From an uncultured Alphaproteobacteria bacterium (lineage in GTDB: Bacteria > Pseudomonadota > Alphaproteobacteria > Methylaequorales > Methylaequoraceae): 50,622 bases of DNA. Where the stretch lies: positions 1 to 50,622 of the forward strand of contig CACAXP010000006.1 of assembly GCA_902536485.1 (NCBI GenBank), given 5' to 3'. Positions 1-8,746 of this stretch are shown here, piece by piece (position 1 is the stretch's first letter; each line of letters starts with the position of its first letter). The notes under the pieces are model-generated. The model did no database searches, was not told where the DNA came from, and saw nothing but the letters and a program-made list of their open reading frames with translations. Position numbers and translations under genes: made by a program.

Positions 1-482
1 TAATTTGTGAGTTTGAAGGGAAAATAATTGTAGACGCTGATGCAATAAGTATTTTTGAGAATCAAAGAAACGAATTTCATCAATTAATAAAAAAAAAAAA
101 ATCATTAATTCTAACTCCTCATAAAGGAGAGTTTAAAAAAATATTTTATAATTCACAAAACAAAGTCCTAGACTGTTTCAACGCTTCTAAATTGGTATCA
201 AATATTGTTCTTTACAAGGGAAACGACACAGTCATTTCTAGTCCTAATGGAAATGTTTGGATAAATTCAGATGCTTCAAATTCCCTTGCAACCGCTGGTT
301 CAGGCGACCTTTTATGTGGGATAATTTCAGGTTTAATTGCTCAAAAAATGAAAATTGATATATCTGTTTTAGCTGCTGTTTGTATACAGAATGATTTATC
401 AAATAGAAAAAAAAATGTAGTTGTAGAAGATTTTTTGAAAGATATCCAATTAGTAATGAACACTATTAAAAATAATAATTGA
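1..482 (+). CDS. nnrD: NAD(P)H-hydrate dehydratase domain (5'-truncated by the window edge)
   Basis: The open frame runs in from the left edge (first whole codon at 3) to the TGA at 480-482, giving the last 159 residues. The family repairs hydrated NADH/NADPH (NADHX/NADPHX) with ATP or ADP in the cytoplasm. Visible family motifs are VDADAIS, LTPHKGEF and, near the end, AGSGDLLCGIISGLIAQ, which matches the GTGD-type nucleotide-binding loop of the YjeF C-terminal/ribokinase-like fold. Whether an N-terminal epimerase domain is fused (bifunctional Nnr) cannot be seen because that part lies outside the window. A methionine at 192 is internal, not the start: the reading frame and the LTPHKGE motif lie upstream of it. 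A run of 13 A (89-101) encodes a Lys stretch. tRNA-Leu follows 38 nt downstream. Confidence 0.88.
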   Translation, partial: ICEFEGKIIVDADAISIFENQRNEFHQLIKKKKSLILTPHKGEFKKIFYNSQNKVLDCFNASKLVSNIVLYKGNDTVISSPNGNVWINSDASNSLATAGSGDLLCGIISGLIAQKMKIDISVLAAVCIQNDLSNRKKNVVVEDFLKDIQLVMNTIKNNN

Positions 483-513
483 TTTAAAGATAATAATGTT
501 GTTTTTTTATATT
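483..513 (+). promoter_or_regulatory. possible tRNA-Leu promoter
   Basis: The 38 nt between the nnrD stop and tRNA-Leu contain TATATT at 508-513, placed so that transcription would begin at about 520, the first tRNA base. The only -35-like match is a poor TTTAAA at 483-488 with a 19-nt spacer. In such AT-rich DNA this can occur by chance, so the call is weak; the tRNA could also be cut from an nnrD read-through transcript. Confidence 0.22.
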
Positions 514-520
514 TTATTTA

Positions 521-605
521 GCGGGCGTGGCGGAATTGGTAGACGCGCTAGATTTAGGTTCTAGTGACTTTTGTCGTGTGGGTTCAAGTCCCTCCGCCCG
601 TACCA
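521..605 (+). tRNA. tRNA-Leu(UAG)
   Basis: A complete class II tRNA. The acceptor arm GCGGGCG (521-527) pairs with CGCCCGT (595-601, the outermost pair being G-U), followed by discriminator A602 and encoded CCA 603-605. The anticodon stem CTAGA/TCTAG closes a seven-base loop with anticodon TAG. A variable arm gives the 85-nt length expected for tRNA-Leu, and the T arm carries GGTTCAAGTCC. It reads CUA and, by wobble, other CUN codons. It sits 24 nt before trigger factor. Confidence 0.97.
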
Positions 606-629
606 TTTGTAGAAATGGATTAAAAAATT

Positions 630-1949
630 ATGACTAAAATTGAAGAAATTAAAAATAAAGGTTTAGATATTGAGTGGAACATGACTATTCCTGCAAATAA
701 GATTAATGTAATATTAGATAAAAAGTACCAGGAGCTATCTCAAAATATAAAGATTCCAGGTTTTAGGCCTGGAAAAGTTCCTATAGCTATTGTCAAAAAA
801 AGATACTCAAAATCTGTTATGTCCGAGATATTAGATAGCCTGATTAATGATAATTTAAGGGAAGTTCTTCTAGAGAAAAAAATAAGACCATCAGTTCAAC
901 CAACAGTGAATGTTAAAAGTTATGAGGAGGGAAAAGACTTATCTTTAAATGTAGTAATACAAAAAATGCCTGATATCAAAAAAATTGATTTAAGTGAGTT
1001 TAAAATTGAAAAGTCTTTGTTACAGGTCAGTGATGCTGACATTCAAAATACATTAGATGATATTGCGAAAAAACACGAGCGATTTTCCCCCTTAAAAAAC
1101 AAAAGAGCTGCAAAGAATGGAGACCTAATTTTATTTGATTATGAGGGTAAGATTGACGGAAAAGCTTTTGATAAAAATACAGGAAAAGATGAGACTGTTG
1201 TCCTAGGTTCTAATAAATATATACCAGGTTATGAGGAACAAATGGTTGGACTTAATATCAATGAAGAAAAAGATATTAAAGTAACCTTTCCCTCAGATTA
1301 TAGAGAAACAAATATTGCCGGGAAAAAGGCAAATTTTCATCTGAAAATTAAAGATATACAAGAAAGAGTAAAAAAAGTACCTATTGATGACCAGCTAGCT
1401 AAAGAACTTGGAGAAGAAAATTTAGATGTTCTGAAAGAGAAAGTGAAAGAAAAAATACAAAAGGATTTTAAAACCTTATCAAATTTAAAAATGAGAAGGG
1501 AAGTTACTGAGATTTTATTAAAAAAGAATAACTTCGAAATACCATCTAAAATGTTAGAGCAAGAAGTTAATTTTTTGAAATCTCAATCTCAAGAAAAAAA
1601 AAATGAAAAAGAAGTCTCTGATATTGCAAAAAGAAGAGTAAAACTAGGAATAATCATAAGTTCAATATCAGACGACAATAAAATTAACGTTGAAGATTCT
1701 GATTTAACTAAAGCGGTTGTTGAGGAGGCTCAGAAATATCCCGGAAAGGAAAAAGAAGTTGTAGAGTTTTACAAAAATAACCCTCAAATGATGAATAATC
1801 TTAGAGGAATTGCTTTAGAGGAAAAAGTTATGAATTTTGTTGTTAATAGTTGTAAAAAAATTGAAAAAAAGTGTACGATGGATCAGCTATTTGACTCAGA
1901 ATTTTTAAAAACAGAGAAATCAATAATTAAAAAGAAGGAGAAAGATTAA
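630..1949 (+). CDS. tig: trigger factor, ribosome-associated chaperone/prolyl isomerase
   Basis: Trigger factor binds ribosomal protein L23 at the exit tunnel and shields nascent chains. The 439 residues match the usual length. Domains in order: N-terminal ribosome-binding domain with the signature GFRPGKVP at 44-51; an FKBP-type PPIase domain at about 161-247 (FDYEGKIDG, then [11 protein letters not shown]); and a long helical, Lys/Glu-rich C-terminal chaperone domain. The C-terminus is strongly basic (SIIKKKEKD). It begins 24 nt after tRNA-Leu, and its TAA overlaps the clpP ATG by one base (TAATG), so translation is probably coupled to clpP. The tig-clpP-clpX-lon order is widely conserved in proteobacteria. 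Confidence 0.96.
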   Translation: MTKIEEIKNKGLDIEWNMTIPANKINVILDKKYQELSQNIKIPGFRPGKVPIAIVKKRYSKSVMSEILDSLINDNLREVLLEKKIRPSVQPTVNVKSYEEGKDLSLNVVIQKMPDIKKIDLSEFKIEKSLLQVSDADIQNTLDDIAKKHERFSPLKNKRAAKNGDLILFDYEGKIDGKAFDKNTGKDETVVLGSNKYIPGYEEQMVGLNINEEKDIKVTFPSDYRETNIAGKKANFHLKIKDIQERVKKVPIDDQLAKELGEENLDVLKEKVKEKIQKDFKTLSNLKMRREVTEILLKKNNFEIPSKMLEQEVNFLKSQSQEKKNEKEVSDIAKRRVKLGIIISSISDDNKINVEDSDLTKAVVEEAQKYPGKEKEVVEFYKNNPQMMNNLRGIALEEKVMNFVVNSCKKIEKKCTMDQLFDSEFLKTEKSIIKKKEKD

Positions 1950-2563
1950 TGAGTTCATTGATACCGGTTGTTGTTGAGCAAACTAACAGAGGAGAGAGAT
2001 CATATGATATTTTTTCAAGATTGCTTAAAGAAAGGATCATTTTTTTAACTGGTGAAGTTAATGATGCTGTTTCCAGTGTTATTTGTGCTCAGTTTTTATT
2101 TTTAGAATCGGAAGATCCTAAAAAAGACATTTTTTTATACATAAATTCTCCAGGTGGTGTTGTTTCATCTGGACTAGCAATTTATGACACAATTCAATAT
2201 ATCAGGCCTGATGTTTCTACAGTTTGTGTAGGTCAAGCTGCAAGCATGGGTTCTTTGCTTTTAGCCTCAGGAACGCGAGGAAAAAGATATTGCTTACCAC
2301 ATTCCCGTATAATGACTCACCAACCATCTGGAGGTGTTCAGGGCCAAGCCACAGATATTGAAATTCATGCAAAAGAAATAATTAACCTTAAAAAAAAATT
2401 AAATCTAATCTACGAAAAACATACTGGCCAGTCTTTAAATGTTATTGAGAAAATGATGGAAAGAGACTATTTCATGAGCGCTGATGAGGCAAAAAAAACA
2501 GGTATAGTAGATAAAGTTGTATCAGAAAGACCTGATTTTGAAAAAAATTCAAAAAAAAAATAA
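1949..2563 (+). CDS. clpP: ATP-dependent Clp protease proteolytic subunit
   Basis: ClpP forms the tetradecameric serine-protease chamber that degrades substrates fed by ClpX or ClpA. The 204 residues contain the full catalytic triad: Ser99 in [10 protein letters not shown], His124 in [10 protein letters not shown] and Asp173 in [12 protein letters not shown]. The glycine-rich oxyanion strand [11 protein letters not shown] is at 65-75. The start overlaps the tig stop by one base, and a GGAG (tig 3' end, about 1937-1940) is a good ribosome binding site. clpX follows after 61 nt. No unusual features. Confidence 0.98.
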   Translation: MSSLIPVVVEQTNRGERSYDIFSRLLKERIIFLTGEVNDAVSSVICAQFLFLESEDPKKDIFLYINSPGGVVSSGLAIYDTIQYIRPDVSTVCVGQAASMGSLLLASGTRGKRYCLPHSRIMTHQPSGGVQGQATDIEIHAKEIINLKKKLNLIYEKHTGQSLNVIEKMMERDYFMSADEAKKTGIVDKVVSERPDFEKNSKKK

Positions 2564-2624
2564 TTTTTTGGTTTGGAATAAAGGTTGCAGTGGATAGAAT
2601 AAATATTATTTTTTATAATATCTT

Positions 2625-3887
2625 ATGGTCGATTCTAAAAATAACAACAAAAGTACCCTTTTTTGCAGCTTCTGCGGTAAAAGTCAGCACGAAGTTAGAA
2701 AATTAATTGCTGGTCCTACAGTTTTTATATGTGATGAGTGTGTAGAACTATGCATGGATATAATTAAGGAAGAAAATAAAGTCATAGGTTCACCAAAGAC
2801 TTCAAATGTTGAGACACCCAAAGAACTTTACAGATTACTTAATGATTACGTAATAGGCCAAGATGACGCAAAAAAAATATTGTCAGTTGCGGTTCATAAT
2901 CACTACAAAAGAATTGATCATCTCTCTGGTAATAGCGATGTTGAACTATCAAAATCTAATGTTCTTTTAGTTGGTCCAACTGGTTCAGGGAAGACTTTAA
3001 TTGCTGAGACATTAGCAAGAATTATTGATGTTCCATTTACCATGGCGGATGCTACAACTCTTACTGAGGCTGGATATGTTGGTGAAGATGTTGAAAATAT
3101 AATTTTAAAACTTTTGCAAGCTGCTGACTATAATGTTGAAAGAGCGCAAAGAGGTATAGTTTACATTGATGAAGTTGATAAGATTAGCAGAAAGTCTGAC
3201 AACCCTTCTATTACTAGGGATGTGTCTGGCGAGGGTGTTCAACAAGCTTTACTAAAAATTATGGAAGGCACAGTTGCATCGGTACCTCCTCAAGGTGGAA
3301 GAAAACATCCTCAACAAGATTTTTTGCAAATTGACACAACAAACATCTTATTTATCTGTGGAGGTGCGTTTGCTGGAATTGATAAAATTATTTCTACAAG
3401 AGGGGATAAATCAAGTATAGGTTTTGAAGCGGAAGTAAAAGATAAATCATCGAAGAACATAGGAGCTATTCTAAAAAATATTGAAACAGAAGATTTACTA
3501 AAGTTTGGACTCATTCCAGAGTTTGTAGGAAGATTACCTGTTGTCGCCACACTTGAGGATCTCAATAAAGATGCTTTAATTGAAATCCTAACCAAACCGA
3601 AAAATGCTTTAGTCAAGCAGTACCAAAAATTATTTGGTTTTGAAAATGTTAAACTTCAATTTACTGAGGATGCCCTAAGTTCGGTCGCATCTAAGGCTCT
3701 AGAGAAAAATACGGGAGCAAGAGGTTTGCGAACAATTCTCGAAAGTATTCTGTTGGATACGATGTTTACGTTGCCTGGTATTGAAGGGGTTGATGAAATA
3801 GTTGTTAATGCAGATGTAGTTGAAAAAAGTAAAGACCCTCTCTATATATATAATAAATCTAATAAAGTTTATAATAAAAAAGCTTAA
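2625..3887 (+). CDS. clpX: ATP-dependent Clp protease ATP-binding subunit ClpX
   Basis: ClpX is the AAA+ unfoldase that recognises tagged substrates and threads them into ClpP. The 420 residues contain the N-terminal C4 zinc-binding domain (Cys14, Cys17, Cys36, Cys39), Walker A GPTGSGKT (117-124), pore loop GYVG (150-153), Walker B VYIDEVDK (179-186), the second pore loop GGRKHPQQ, and the IGF tripeptide loop (SSIGF) that docks ClpP. The C-terminal small AAA domain is complete. A TATAAT at 2614-2619 in the 61-nt gap has no credible -35 at normal spacing, so no promoter is called. lon follows after 3 nt, implying one transcript. Confidence 0.98.
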   Translation: MVDSKNNNKSTLFCSFCGKSQHEVRKLIAGPTVFICDECVELCMDIIKEENKVIGSPKTSNVETPKELYRLLNDYVIGQDDAKKILSVAVHNHYKRIDHLSGNSDVELSKSNVLLVGPTGSGKTLIAETLARIIDVPFTMADATTLTEAGYVGEDVENIILKLLQAADYNVERAQRGIVYIDEVDKISRKSDNPSITRDVSGEGVQQALLKIMEGTVASVPPQGGRKHPQQDFLQIDTTNILFICGGAFAGIDKIISTRGDKSSIGFEAEVKDKSSKNIGAILKNIETEDLLKFGLIPEFVGRLPVVATLEDLNKDALIEILTKPKNALVKQYQKLFGFENVKLQFTEDALSSVASKALEKNTGARGLRTILESILLDTMFTLPGIEGVDEIVVNADVVEKSKDPLYIYNKSNKVYNKKA

Positions 3888-3890
3888 TTT

Positions 3891-6293
3891 ATGTCAGACT
3901 ACAAAGACCCTTTTTGTATCCTACCACTGAGAGATATTGTTGTATTTCCTAATATGATTGTTCCTTTATTTGTTGGGAGGTCGAAATCTATTAAGGCATT
4001 AGAGTATGCTGAAAAAAATGATAAAGAAATTTTTCTTGTTGCACAAAAAGATGCAAATGTAGACGAACCTGGACAAAAAGATATTTACGATTTTGGAACA
4101 GTAGCAAATATTCTTCAATTACTAAAATTACCAGATGGAACTGTTAAAGTTCTAGTTGAAGGACTTGAACGAGCAAAAGTTTCACATTACATTGACAATC
4201 TTGATTTTTTTGAAGCCTATCTTGATAAGTTGGAAGTTCCTAATTATCAAAATGACAAAGAAACGAATGCTCTGTCTAGAACAGCGATAAGCCAATTTGA
4301 AAATTATGTGAAACTCAATAGAAAAGTTCCGCCCGAAATTTTAGTTAGTCTTAATCAAATTTCAGACCTAAACAAGTTAGCTGATACAATGAGTGCTCAC
4401 TTGGGCATAAGATTGTCTGAAAAACAAGACTTATTAGAATGCTTATCAGTTAAAAATAGATTATCAAAGGTTATAGAATTTATGGATAATGAAATTGGCG
4501 TTCTTCAAGTTGAAAAGAAAATTCGAAGCAGAGTAAAGCGTCAAATGGATAAAACTCAAAAAGAATATTACCTTAATGAGCAAATTAAAGCTATTCAAAA
4601 AGAGCTGGGTGAAACATCTGATCCTAAAGATGAGATTGCAGAGATTGAACAAAAATTAAAAAAAATAAATCTTTCAGATGAGGCTCGCGAAAAAGTTAAA
4701 GCTGAAATTAAGAAGCTTAAACATATGGGCCCAATGTCAGCAGAAGCAACTGTTGTACGTAACTACTTAGATTGGATAATTTCAATACCGTGGAATAATA
4801 ACCTAGAATCAACTATAAATTTAAATAAGGCACTAAAAGTTCTCAATGAAGATCATTTTGGACTTTCTAAGGTAAAGGACAGAATCATTGAGTATCTCGC
4901 AATTCAAACCAGAGTTAAAAAACCTAAAGGACCAATTTTGTGTTTAGTTGGACCTCCTGGCGTCGGGAAAACCTCACTTGGAAAGTCAATTGCTAGAGCA
5001 TTAGACAGACCATTTATTAAGTTCTCTCTTGGTGGAATAAGAGACGAATCTGAAATAAGAGGTCATAGAAGAACATATATCGGATCTATGCCAGGAAAAA
5101 TTATTCAATCGTTAAAGAAATCAAAATACTCTAATCCATTGTTTTTATTGGATGAAGTTGACAAAATTGGCACTGATTGGAGAGGTGACCCAGCTTCTGC
5201 TTTGCTAGAAGTTCTTGACCCAGAGCAAAACAAAAATTTCAACGACCACTATCTCGAGGTAGATTATGATCTTTCAAACGTAATGTTTATCACTACTGCT
5301 AACACACTGAACATTCCTCAGCCCCTTGTCGATAGAATGGAAGTTATAAGAATTTCTGGTTACACTGAAAATGAGAAGTTGAACATCGCTGAGAAATATT
5401 TACTTCCAAAGCAAATTAAAGAAAATGGACTAAAACTTAGTGAAATTAAAATTGCTAAATCTGCTTTAGAATCAATCATCAGATATTATACCAGAGAATC
5501 TGGTGTGAGAAATCTTGAGAGGGAAATTTCTAAGCTTCTCAGAAAAGCATTGAAGCTAATAATTACCAAAAAAAGAAAAAAATCATCAATTTCTGCAAGA
5601 AACATAGAAAGTTACCTTGGCGTTAAAAAATTTAAATTTGGAGAAATAGAAACTAAGCCATTGACTGGTGTATGCACTGGTTTGGCGTGGACTGAAGTTG
5701 GTGGAGAACTTCTTCAAATTGAGGCGGTGAAAATGCCTGGAAAAGGAAAAGCGTACTATACGGGTAAGCTTGGTGATGTAATGAAAGAATCTGTTCAAGC
5801 AGCACAGAGTTTTGTTCATTCTAACGCTAAGAAATACGGCATTTCTCCAGTTCTTTTTGAAAAAAATGATATACACGTTCATGTTCCAGAAGGTGCTACA
5901 CCTAAAGATGGCCCTTCTGCTGGTATTGCCATGTTTACAGCTATAGTCTCTGCTTTTACGGGTGTTCCAATAAAAAATAACATTGCCATGACTGGTGAAA
6001 TAACTTTAAGGGGGAGAGTTCTTCCTATAGGCGGTTTAAAGGAAAAACTGCTTGCGGCAGTTCGTGGCGGCATTAAAGAAGTTCTAATTCCAATTGAAAA
6101 TAAAAAAGACTTATCTGAAATAGACGAAAAGGAAATTTTAGATAACATTGAGATTCACTTTGTGGAAAACGCAAATGAAATATTAAAAAAAGCGTTTATT
6201 TCTAAAATTTATCCTTACAAGGAAAACTCCAAGAAGAATTTAGATATACCTAGTAAAACTATCACTAGAGAAAAATCTCCTTTACCTCATTAA
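3891..6293 (+). CDS. lon: ATP-dependent protease La (Lon)
   Basis: Lon is a homohexameric cytoplasmic AAA+ protease that removes misfolded and short-lived regulatory proteins. The 800 residues show the N-terminal LonN substrate domain (about 8-205), a coiled helical region, the AAA+ module with Walker A GPPGVGKT (354-361) and FLLDEVDK, and the C-terminal protease domain with the Ser-Lys dyad: Ser676 in PKDGPSAG and Lys719 in GGLKEK. A tail of about 30 residues (ending EKSPLPH) extends past the usual end of the protease domain. It begins 3 nt after clpX. Downstream hup has its own promoter, so lon may end the clp-lon transcript. Confidence 0.98.
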   Translation: MSDYKDPFCILPLRDIVVFPNMIVPLFVGRSKSIKALEYAEKNDKEIFLVAQKDANVDEPGQKDIYDFGTVANILQLLKLPDGTVKVLVEGLERAKVSHYIDNLDFFEAYLDKLEVPNYQNDKETNALSRTAISQFENYVKLNRKVPPEILVSLNQISDLNKLADTMSAHLGIRLSEKQDLLECLSVKNRLSKVIEFMDNEIGVLQVEKKIRSRVKRQMDKTQKEYYLNEQIKAIQKELGETSDPKDEIAEIEQKLKKINLSDEAREKVKAEIKKLKHMGPMSAEATVVRNYLDWIISIPWNNNLESTINLNKALKVLNEDHFGLSKVKDRIIEYLAIQTRVKKPKGPILCLVGPPGVGKTSLGKSIARALDRPFIKFSLGGIRDESEIRGHRRTYIGSMPGKIIQSLKKSKYSNPLFLLDEVDKIGTDWRGDPASALLEVLDPEQNKNFNDHYLEVDYDLSNVMFITTANTLNIPQPLVDRMEVIRISGYTENEKLNIAEKYLLPKQIKENGLKLSEIKIAKSALESIIRYYTRESGVRNLEREISKLLRKALKLIITKKRKKSSISARNIESYLGVKKFKFGEIETKPLTGVCTGLAWTEVGGELLQIEAVKMPGKGKAYYTGKLGDVMKESVQAAQSFVHSNAKKYGISPVLFEKNDIHVHVPEGATPKDGPSAGIAMFTAIVSAFTGVPIKNNIAMTGEITLRGRVLPIGGLKEKLLAAVRGGIKEVLIPIENKKDLSEIDEKEILDNIEIHFVENANEILKKAFISKIYPYKENSKKNLDIPSKTITREKSPLPH

Positions 6294-6302
6294 ATATTAT
6301 AA

Positions 6303-6331
6303 TTGACTAGGTTGTAAATACCTAATATTAT
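6303..6331 (+). promoter_or_regulatory. sigma70-type promoter of hup
   Basis: The lon-hup gap carries TTGACT (6303-6308) and TATTAT (6326-6331) separated by exactly 17 nt (6309-6325). The -35 matches the consensus TTGACA at 5 of 6 and the -10 matches TATAAT at 5 of 6. Transcription would start near 6338, leaving a leader of about 35 nt with a strong Shine-Dalgarno. An inverted repeat TAGGT-N7-ACCTA (6308-6324) lies within the promoter and is listed separately as a finding. Confidence 0.7.
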
Positions 6332-6372
6332 GAAAAAATTATTAATATTCCGTTATTTCAAAGGGGGTTAGG

Positions 6373-6645
6373 GTGAATAAAAATGATTTAGTTAATCAAG
6401 TTTCAGATAGTACAGGTTTGAGTAAGTCAGATAGCGCGAAGGCTGTTGACTCTGTTTTTGAGTCAATCACATCAACATTAAAAAGTGGGGGTGATGTACG
6501 CTTAGTGGGCTTTGGTACTTTTTTAGTTTCTAAGCGTAAGGCCACAACTGGAAGAAATCCTCAAACAGGTGAATCCATTAATATTCCAGCAGCGAATGTC
6601 CCAAAATTTAGAGCAGGAAAAGCGCTTAAGGAAGCCTTAAATTAG
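6373..6645 (+). CDS. hup: HU family DNA-binding protein
   Basis: HU is a dimeric nucleoid protein that bends DNA. The 90 residues match the family's length, with the beta-arm signature beginning GFGTFLVSKRKA and continuing GRNPQTGE, and the arm-tip IPAANVPKF. The start is GTG at 6373: it gives the canonical N-terminus (NKNDLVNQVS), and A2G5 at 6361-6367 lies five nt upstream. No in-frame ATG gives a full-length protein. It follows lon, as in many proteobacteria, and has its own promoter. Its stop is 14 nt from the stop of the convergent glycosylase gene. Confidence 0.96.
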   Translation: MNKNDLVNQVSDSTGLSKSDSAKAVDSVFESITSTLKSGGDVRLVGFGTFLVSKRKATTGRNPQTGESINIPAANVPKFRAGKALKEALN

Positions 6646-6659
6646 AACAAAAATTCTTT

Positions 6660-7319
6660 TTACTTTCTATGTAAATCATGAATTTTCATTAATAAGTCTA
6701 CCATCCCCTTCTCATTTATTCTTTTGGTATTGACATTTCTCGGGCTGGGGTGGTAGCAAGCTACAATTCTTTGGTTAGTTTCTGTCATATATTCTTCGCC
6801 ATGAACGAATTTCACGTCAGTTCTTTTAATTTCAAAAAATTTTATACATGCCTCAAATGCAATTTTCCCAAGTGTCAGTATTGTTTTAATATTTCGAAGG
6901 TAATCGAGCTCGTTTTTTAAAAAATTAAAGCAACTTTTTAATTCTTCTGAATTTGGTTTGTCAAATGGTGGTACGCATTTAAGAGCAACTGTTATATAGA
7001 TATTTTTTAACTTTAAACCGTCGCCAATGTGTTTAGAATATGGCTGGTTGGCTAAATTAGAATTAAACAAACACTTAAATAAAAATTCTGCGGATTTATC
7101 ACCTGTAAATGGTCTACCTGTTCTGTTTCCACCATGAGCTGCAGGTGCTAAACCAAGAATTAATATTTCAGCTTTTTCGTCTCCAAAACCAGGAACTGGT
7201 TTGCCCCAATAAATTTCGTTTTGATATTGTTTTCTTTTTTCTGATGCTATTTTTTCTCTAAAATGAACAAGTCTAGGACATTTTTTACAATTGGTTATTT
7301 TCTTATTTATTTTTTCCAT
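6660..7319 (-). CDS. uracil-DNA glycosylase, family 5 (UdgB-like), Fe-S
   Basis: This enzyme class excises uracil and some other deaminated bases from DNA to start base excision repair. The 219-residue protein shows WGKPVPGFGD, the motif-1 region GLAPAAHGGNRTGRPFTGD with Ala where families 1 and 4 have catalytic Asp/Asn/Glu (the mark of family 5), and motif 2 HPSPRN at 190-195. Four cysteines spaced as Fe-S ligands are visible: Cys11, Cys14, Cys115 and Cys130. The family assignment is confident; the substrate range is inferred. The gene stands alone on the - strand between hup and the tRNA pair, convergent with hup (14-nt gap) and divergent from tRNA-Val. Confidence 0.9.
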   Translation of the reverse strand: MEKINKKITNCKKCPRLVHFREKIASEKRKQYQNEIYWGKPVPGFGDEKAEILILGLAPAAHGGNRTGRPFTGDKSAEFLFKCLFNSNLANQPYSKHIGDGLKLKNIYITVALKCVPPFDKPNSEELKSCFNFLKNELDYLRNIKTILTLGKIAFEACIKFFEIKRTDVKFVHGEEYMTETNQRIVACYHPSPRNVNTKRINEKGMVDLLMKIHDLHRK

Positions 7320-7374
7320 TTTTTGTTAAGTAGTATATTAAGATAGATTACCAAATATTACATATATAAATAAA

Positions 7375-7406
7375 TTGTTTTAAATAATTAGAAAATGTCA
7401 TATAAA
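7375..7406 (+). promoter_or_regulatory. possible promoter for tRNA-Val/tRNA-Asp
   Basis: The 107-nt gap (7320-7426) between the divergent glycosylase gene and tRNA-Val contains TATAAA at 7401-7406, 20 nt upstream of the tRNA. The nearest -35-like element is TTGTTT at 7375-7380, with a spacer of 20 nt, longer than ideal. A promoter must lie in this gap because the upstream gene points away, but the exact elements are uncertain. I could not pick a credible promoter for the - strand gene. Confidence 0.28.
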
Positions 7407-7426
7407 AATATTACCTGATTTTTTCA

Positions 7427-7502
7427 GGGCGGTTAGCTCAGCTGGGAGAGCGCCACGTTTACACCGTGGATGTCGGGAGTTCGATCCTCTCACCGCCCAC
7501 CA
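7427..7502 (+). tRNA. tRNA-Val(UAC)
   Basis: A complete 76-nt tRNA. Acceptor GGGCGGT (7427-7433) pairs perfectly with ACCGCCC (7492-7498); discriminator A7499 and encoded CCA 7500-7502 follow. The anticodon stem CCACG/CGTGG holds loop TTTACAC with anticodon TAC. The D arm (AGCTCAGCTGGGAGAGC) and T loop (GTTCGATCC) are canonical. It is separated from tRNA-Asp by 3 nt, so the pair is one transcript. Confidence 0.97.
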
Positions 7503-7505
7503 ATC

Positions 7506-7582
7506 GGGGGTGTAGTTCAGTTGGTTAGAACGCCTGCCTGTCACGCAGGAGGCCGCGGGTTCGAGTCCCGTCACTCCCGCCA
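7506..7582 (+). tRNA. tRNA-Asp(GUC)
   Basis: A 77-nt tRNA. Acceptor GGGGGTG (7506-7512) pairs with CACTCCC (7572-7578) with one G-U pair; discriminator G7579 and encoded CCA 7580-7582 follow. The anticodon stem CCTGC/GCAGG holds loop CTGTCAC with anticodon GTC. The T arm GCGGGTTCGAGTCCCGT is standard. It is paired with tRNA-Val upstream; an exported-protein gene begins 28 nt downstream and may share the transcript. Confidence 0.97.
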
Positions 7583-7610
7583 AAAAAATTTGGTCTATAA
7601 AAGTTAATAA

Positions 7611-8741
7611 ATGATATTATACTTTATACAAATGTTTTATAGGTCTTTACTTTTGATAGTTATATTTTTCTATTCTTCAGCTTTTTCTCAGGAGGAAAAT
7701 GATGATGATTCAGATTTCTCACAACCAAATGCTAACTTACAATCTGAAGAAAATTTAGAATGTCGTTTATCAGAAGATTCAGAATTAATTACTTTGTTAA
7801 ATTTTAAATTAAAAAAATTTAACCCAACTTCTAAAGAATTTGAATCTGGTCCACCTTTAACTGACGAAGAGATTAAACATAAAGGGATAAGATTTTATTC
7901 ATTACAACTAAAGGATGAAAGAACAGTAAAAATAGATATTGATAAATTTGCAAGTCTTGGTGGTGCTACACTTGCATCACTGCTTGACAGATCATCAAAA
8001 ATTCTATTGAAACACCCTGAAAAATGTCAGTTTTTTACTTTATTTGGTGATCAGATTCTTGGATATTATGAAATTTCTTTTGACAAAATTTTAAGGTTGT
8101 ATGCAACTGCTGTTAACAAACAAAATAATATTGCTCAGGAGTTTATCCGAACTCAAATAGTTCCTTCTCCAATGTCTTTAGACATGGCCATAAAATCTTT
8201 ATATGATGATTATGGATATCAGCAAAATATTATTGAGTCTTTATTACCTCAAGAGGTTAGAACATTATTTTTTGGAGAGAACTCTATGGTCAGCGTTGCT
8301 GATGTTGCGGAATCTAAGCTTTTAGCTTTTTCTCTTTTAGGCGGAAGAATAATGGACAATAGTCAAAGAGAATTATTTATTTTTGTTCCTTACTCTAGAA
8401 AAGGTTTATTAGGTAGTAATGAGACGATAGTAATTTCAAGTACTTCAAAAATATATGAAGTACCTTTACTTAATGTTCCACTTGCATTGAATGTACTGAG
8501 ATCTCTTGGATTTAATGCAAAAATTATTCAGTTAAAGCAAGTATATATTGATGAAAACTCGTATTGTAAAGTTGGCGAAGGTGGCTTGTGGTATCACTAC
8601 AAAGGAAGAGAAAAAATGGTGGGTTGTGATTTTTTATCAAACACAATTAAATCAATAACTTCAAATACACTTCAAAATTCAATAGATTATCCTGTTTTTA
8701 AAGAAAGTATTGATAGAGTTTATGAAATTATGAACAATTGA
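7611..8741 (+). CDS. exported protein of unknown function
   Basis: I do not recognise this 376-residue protein. What can be seen: an N-terminal signal peptide (hydrophobic RSLLLIVIFFYSSAFS, likely cleaved after Ser26 before QEEN), then an acidic, low-complexity linker (27-50), then a mixed alpha/beta region with no membrane helix. Four cysteines (51, 139, 319, 339) could make two disulfides in the periplasm. There is no lipobox. The start is uncertain: neither Met1 (7611) nor Met8 (7632) has a Shine-Dalgarno, and starting at Met8 still leaves a good signal peptide. It lies between tRNA-Asp and nuoA, where I would expect nuoA to follow directly in related genomes (recalled, not checked), so it may be lineage-specific. 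It could be an envelope protein; nothing links it to complex I except position. Confidence 0.8.
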   Translation: MILYFIQMFYRSLLLIVIFFYSSAFSQEENDDDSDFSQPNANLQSEENLECRLSEDSELITLLNFKLKKFNPTSKEFESGPPLTDEEIKHKGIRFYSLQLKDERTVKIDIDKFASLGGATLASLLDRSSKILLKHPEKCQFFTLFGDQILGYYEISFDKILRLYATAVNKQNNIAQEFIRTQIVPSPMSLDMAIKSLYDDYGYQQNIIESLLPQEVRTLFFGENSMVSVADVAESKLLAFSLLGGRIMDNSQRELFIFVPYSRKGLLGSNETIVISSTSKIYEVPLLNVPLALNVLRSLGFNAKIIQLKQVYIDENSYCKVGEGGLWYHYKGREKMVGCDFLSNTIKSITSNTLQNSIDYPVFKESIDRVYEIMNN

Positions 8742-8746
8742 TGAAA

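Noticed and set aside
2614..2619. TATAAT just upstream of clpX as a promoter
   Set aside because: The only -35-like hexamer (TTGCAG 2585-2590) is 23 nt away, and the start site would fall inside clpX.
3311..3616. Long frame on the - strand inside clpX, and similar ones inside lon, nuoD, bamA, lpxA, gltA and others
   Set aside because: Each lies wholly inside a strongly supported gene, has no family motifs and arises from codon bias in AT-rich DNA.
7398..7583. Open frame antisense to the two tRNAs (begins MAGVTGLEPAAS)
   Set aside because: This is the well-known spurious translation of tRNA complement (GLEPAAS...RRSNQLNYTP pattern), not a protein gene.
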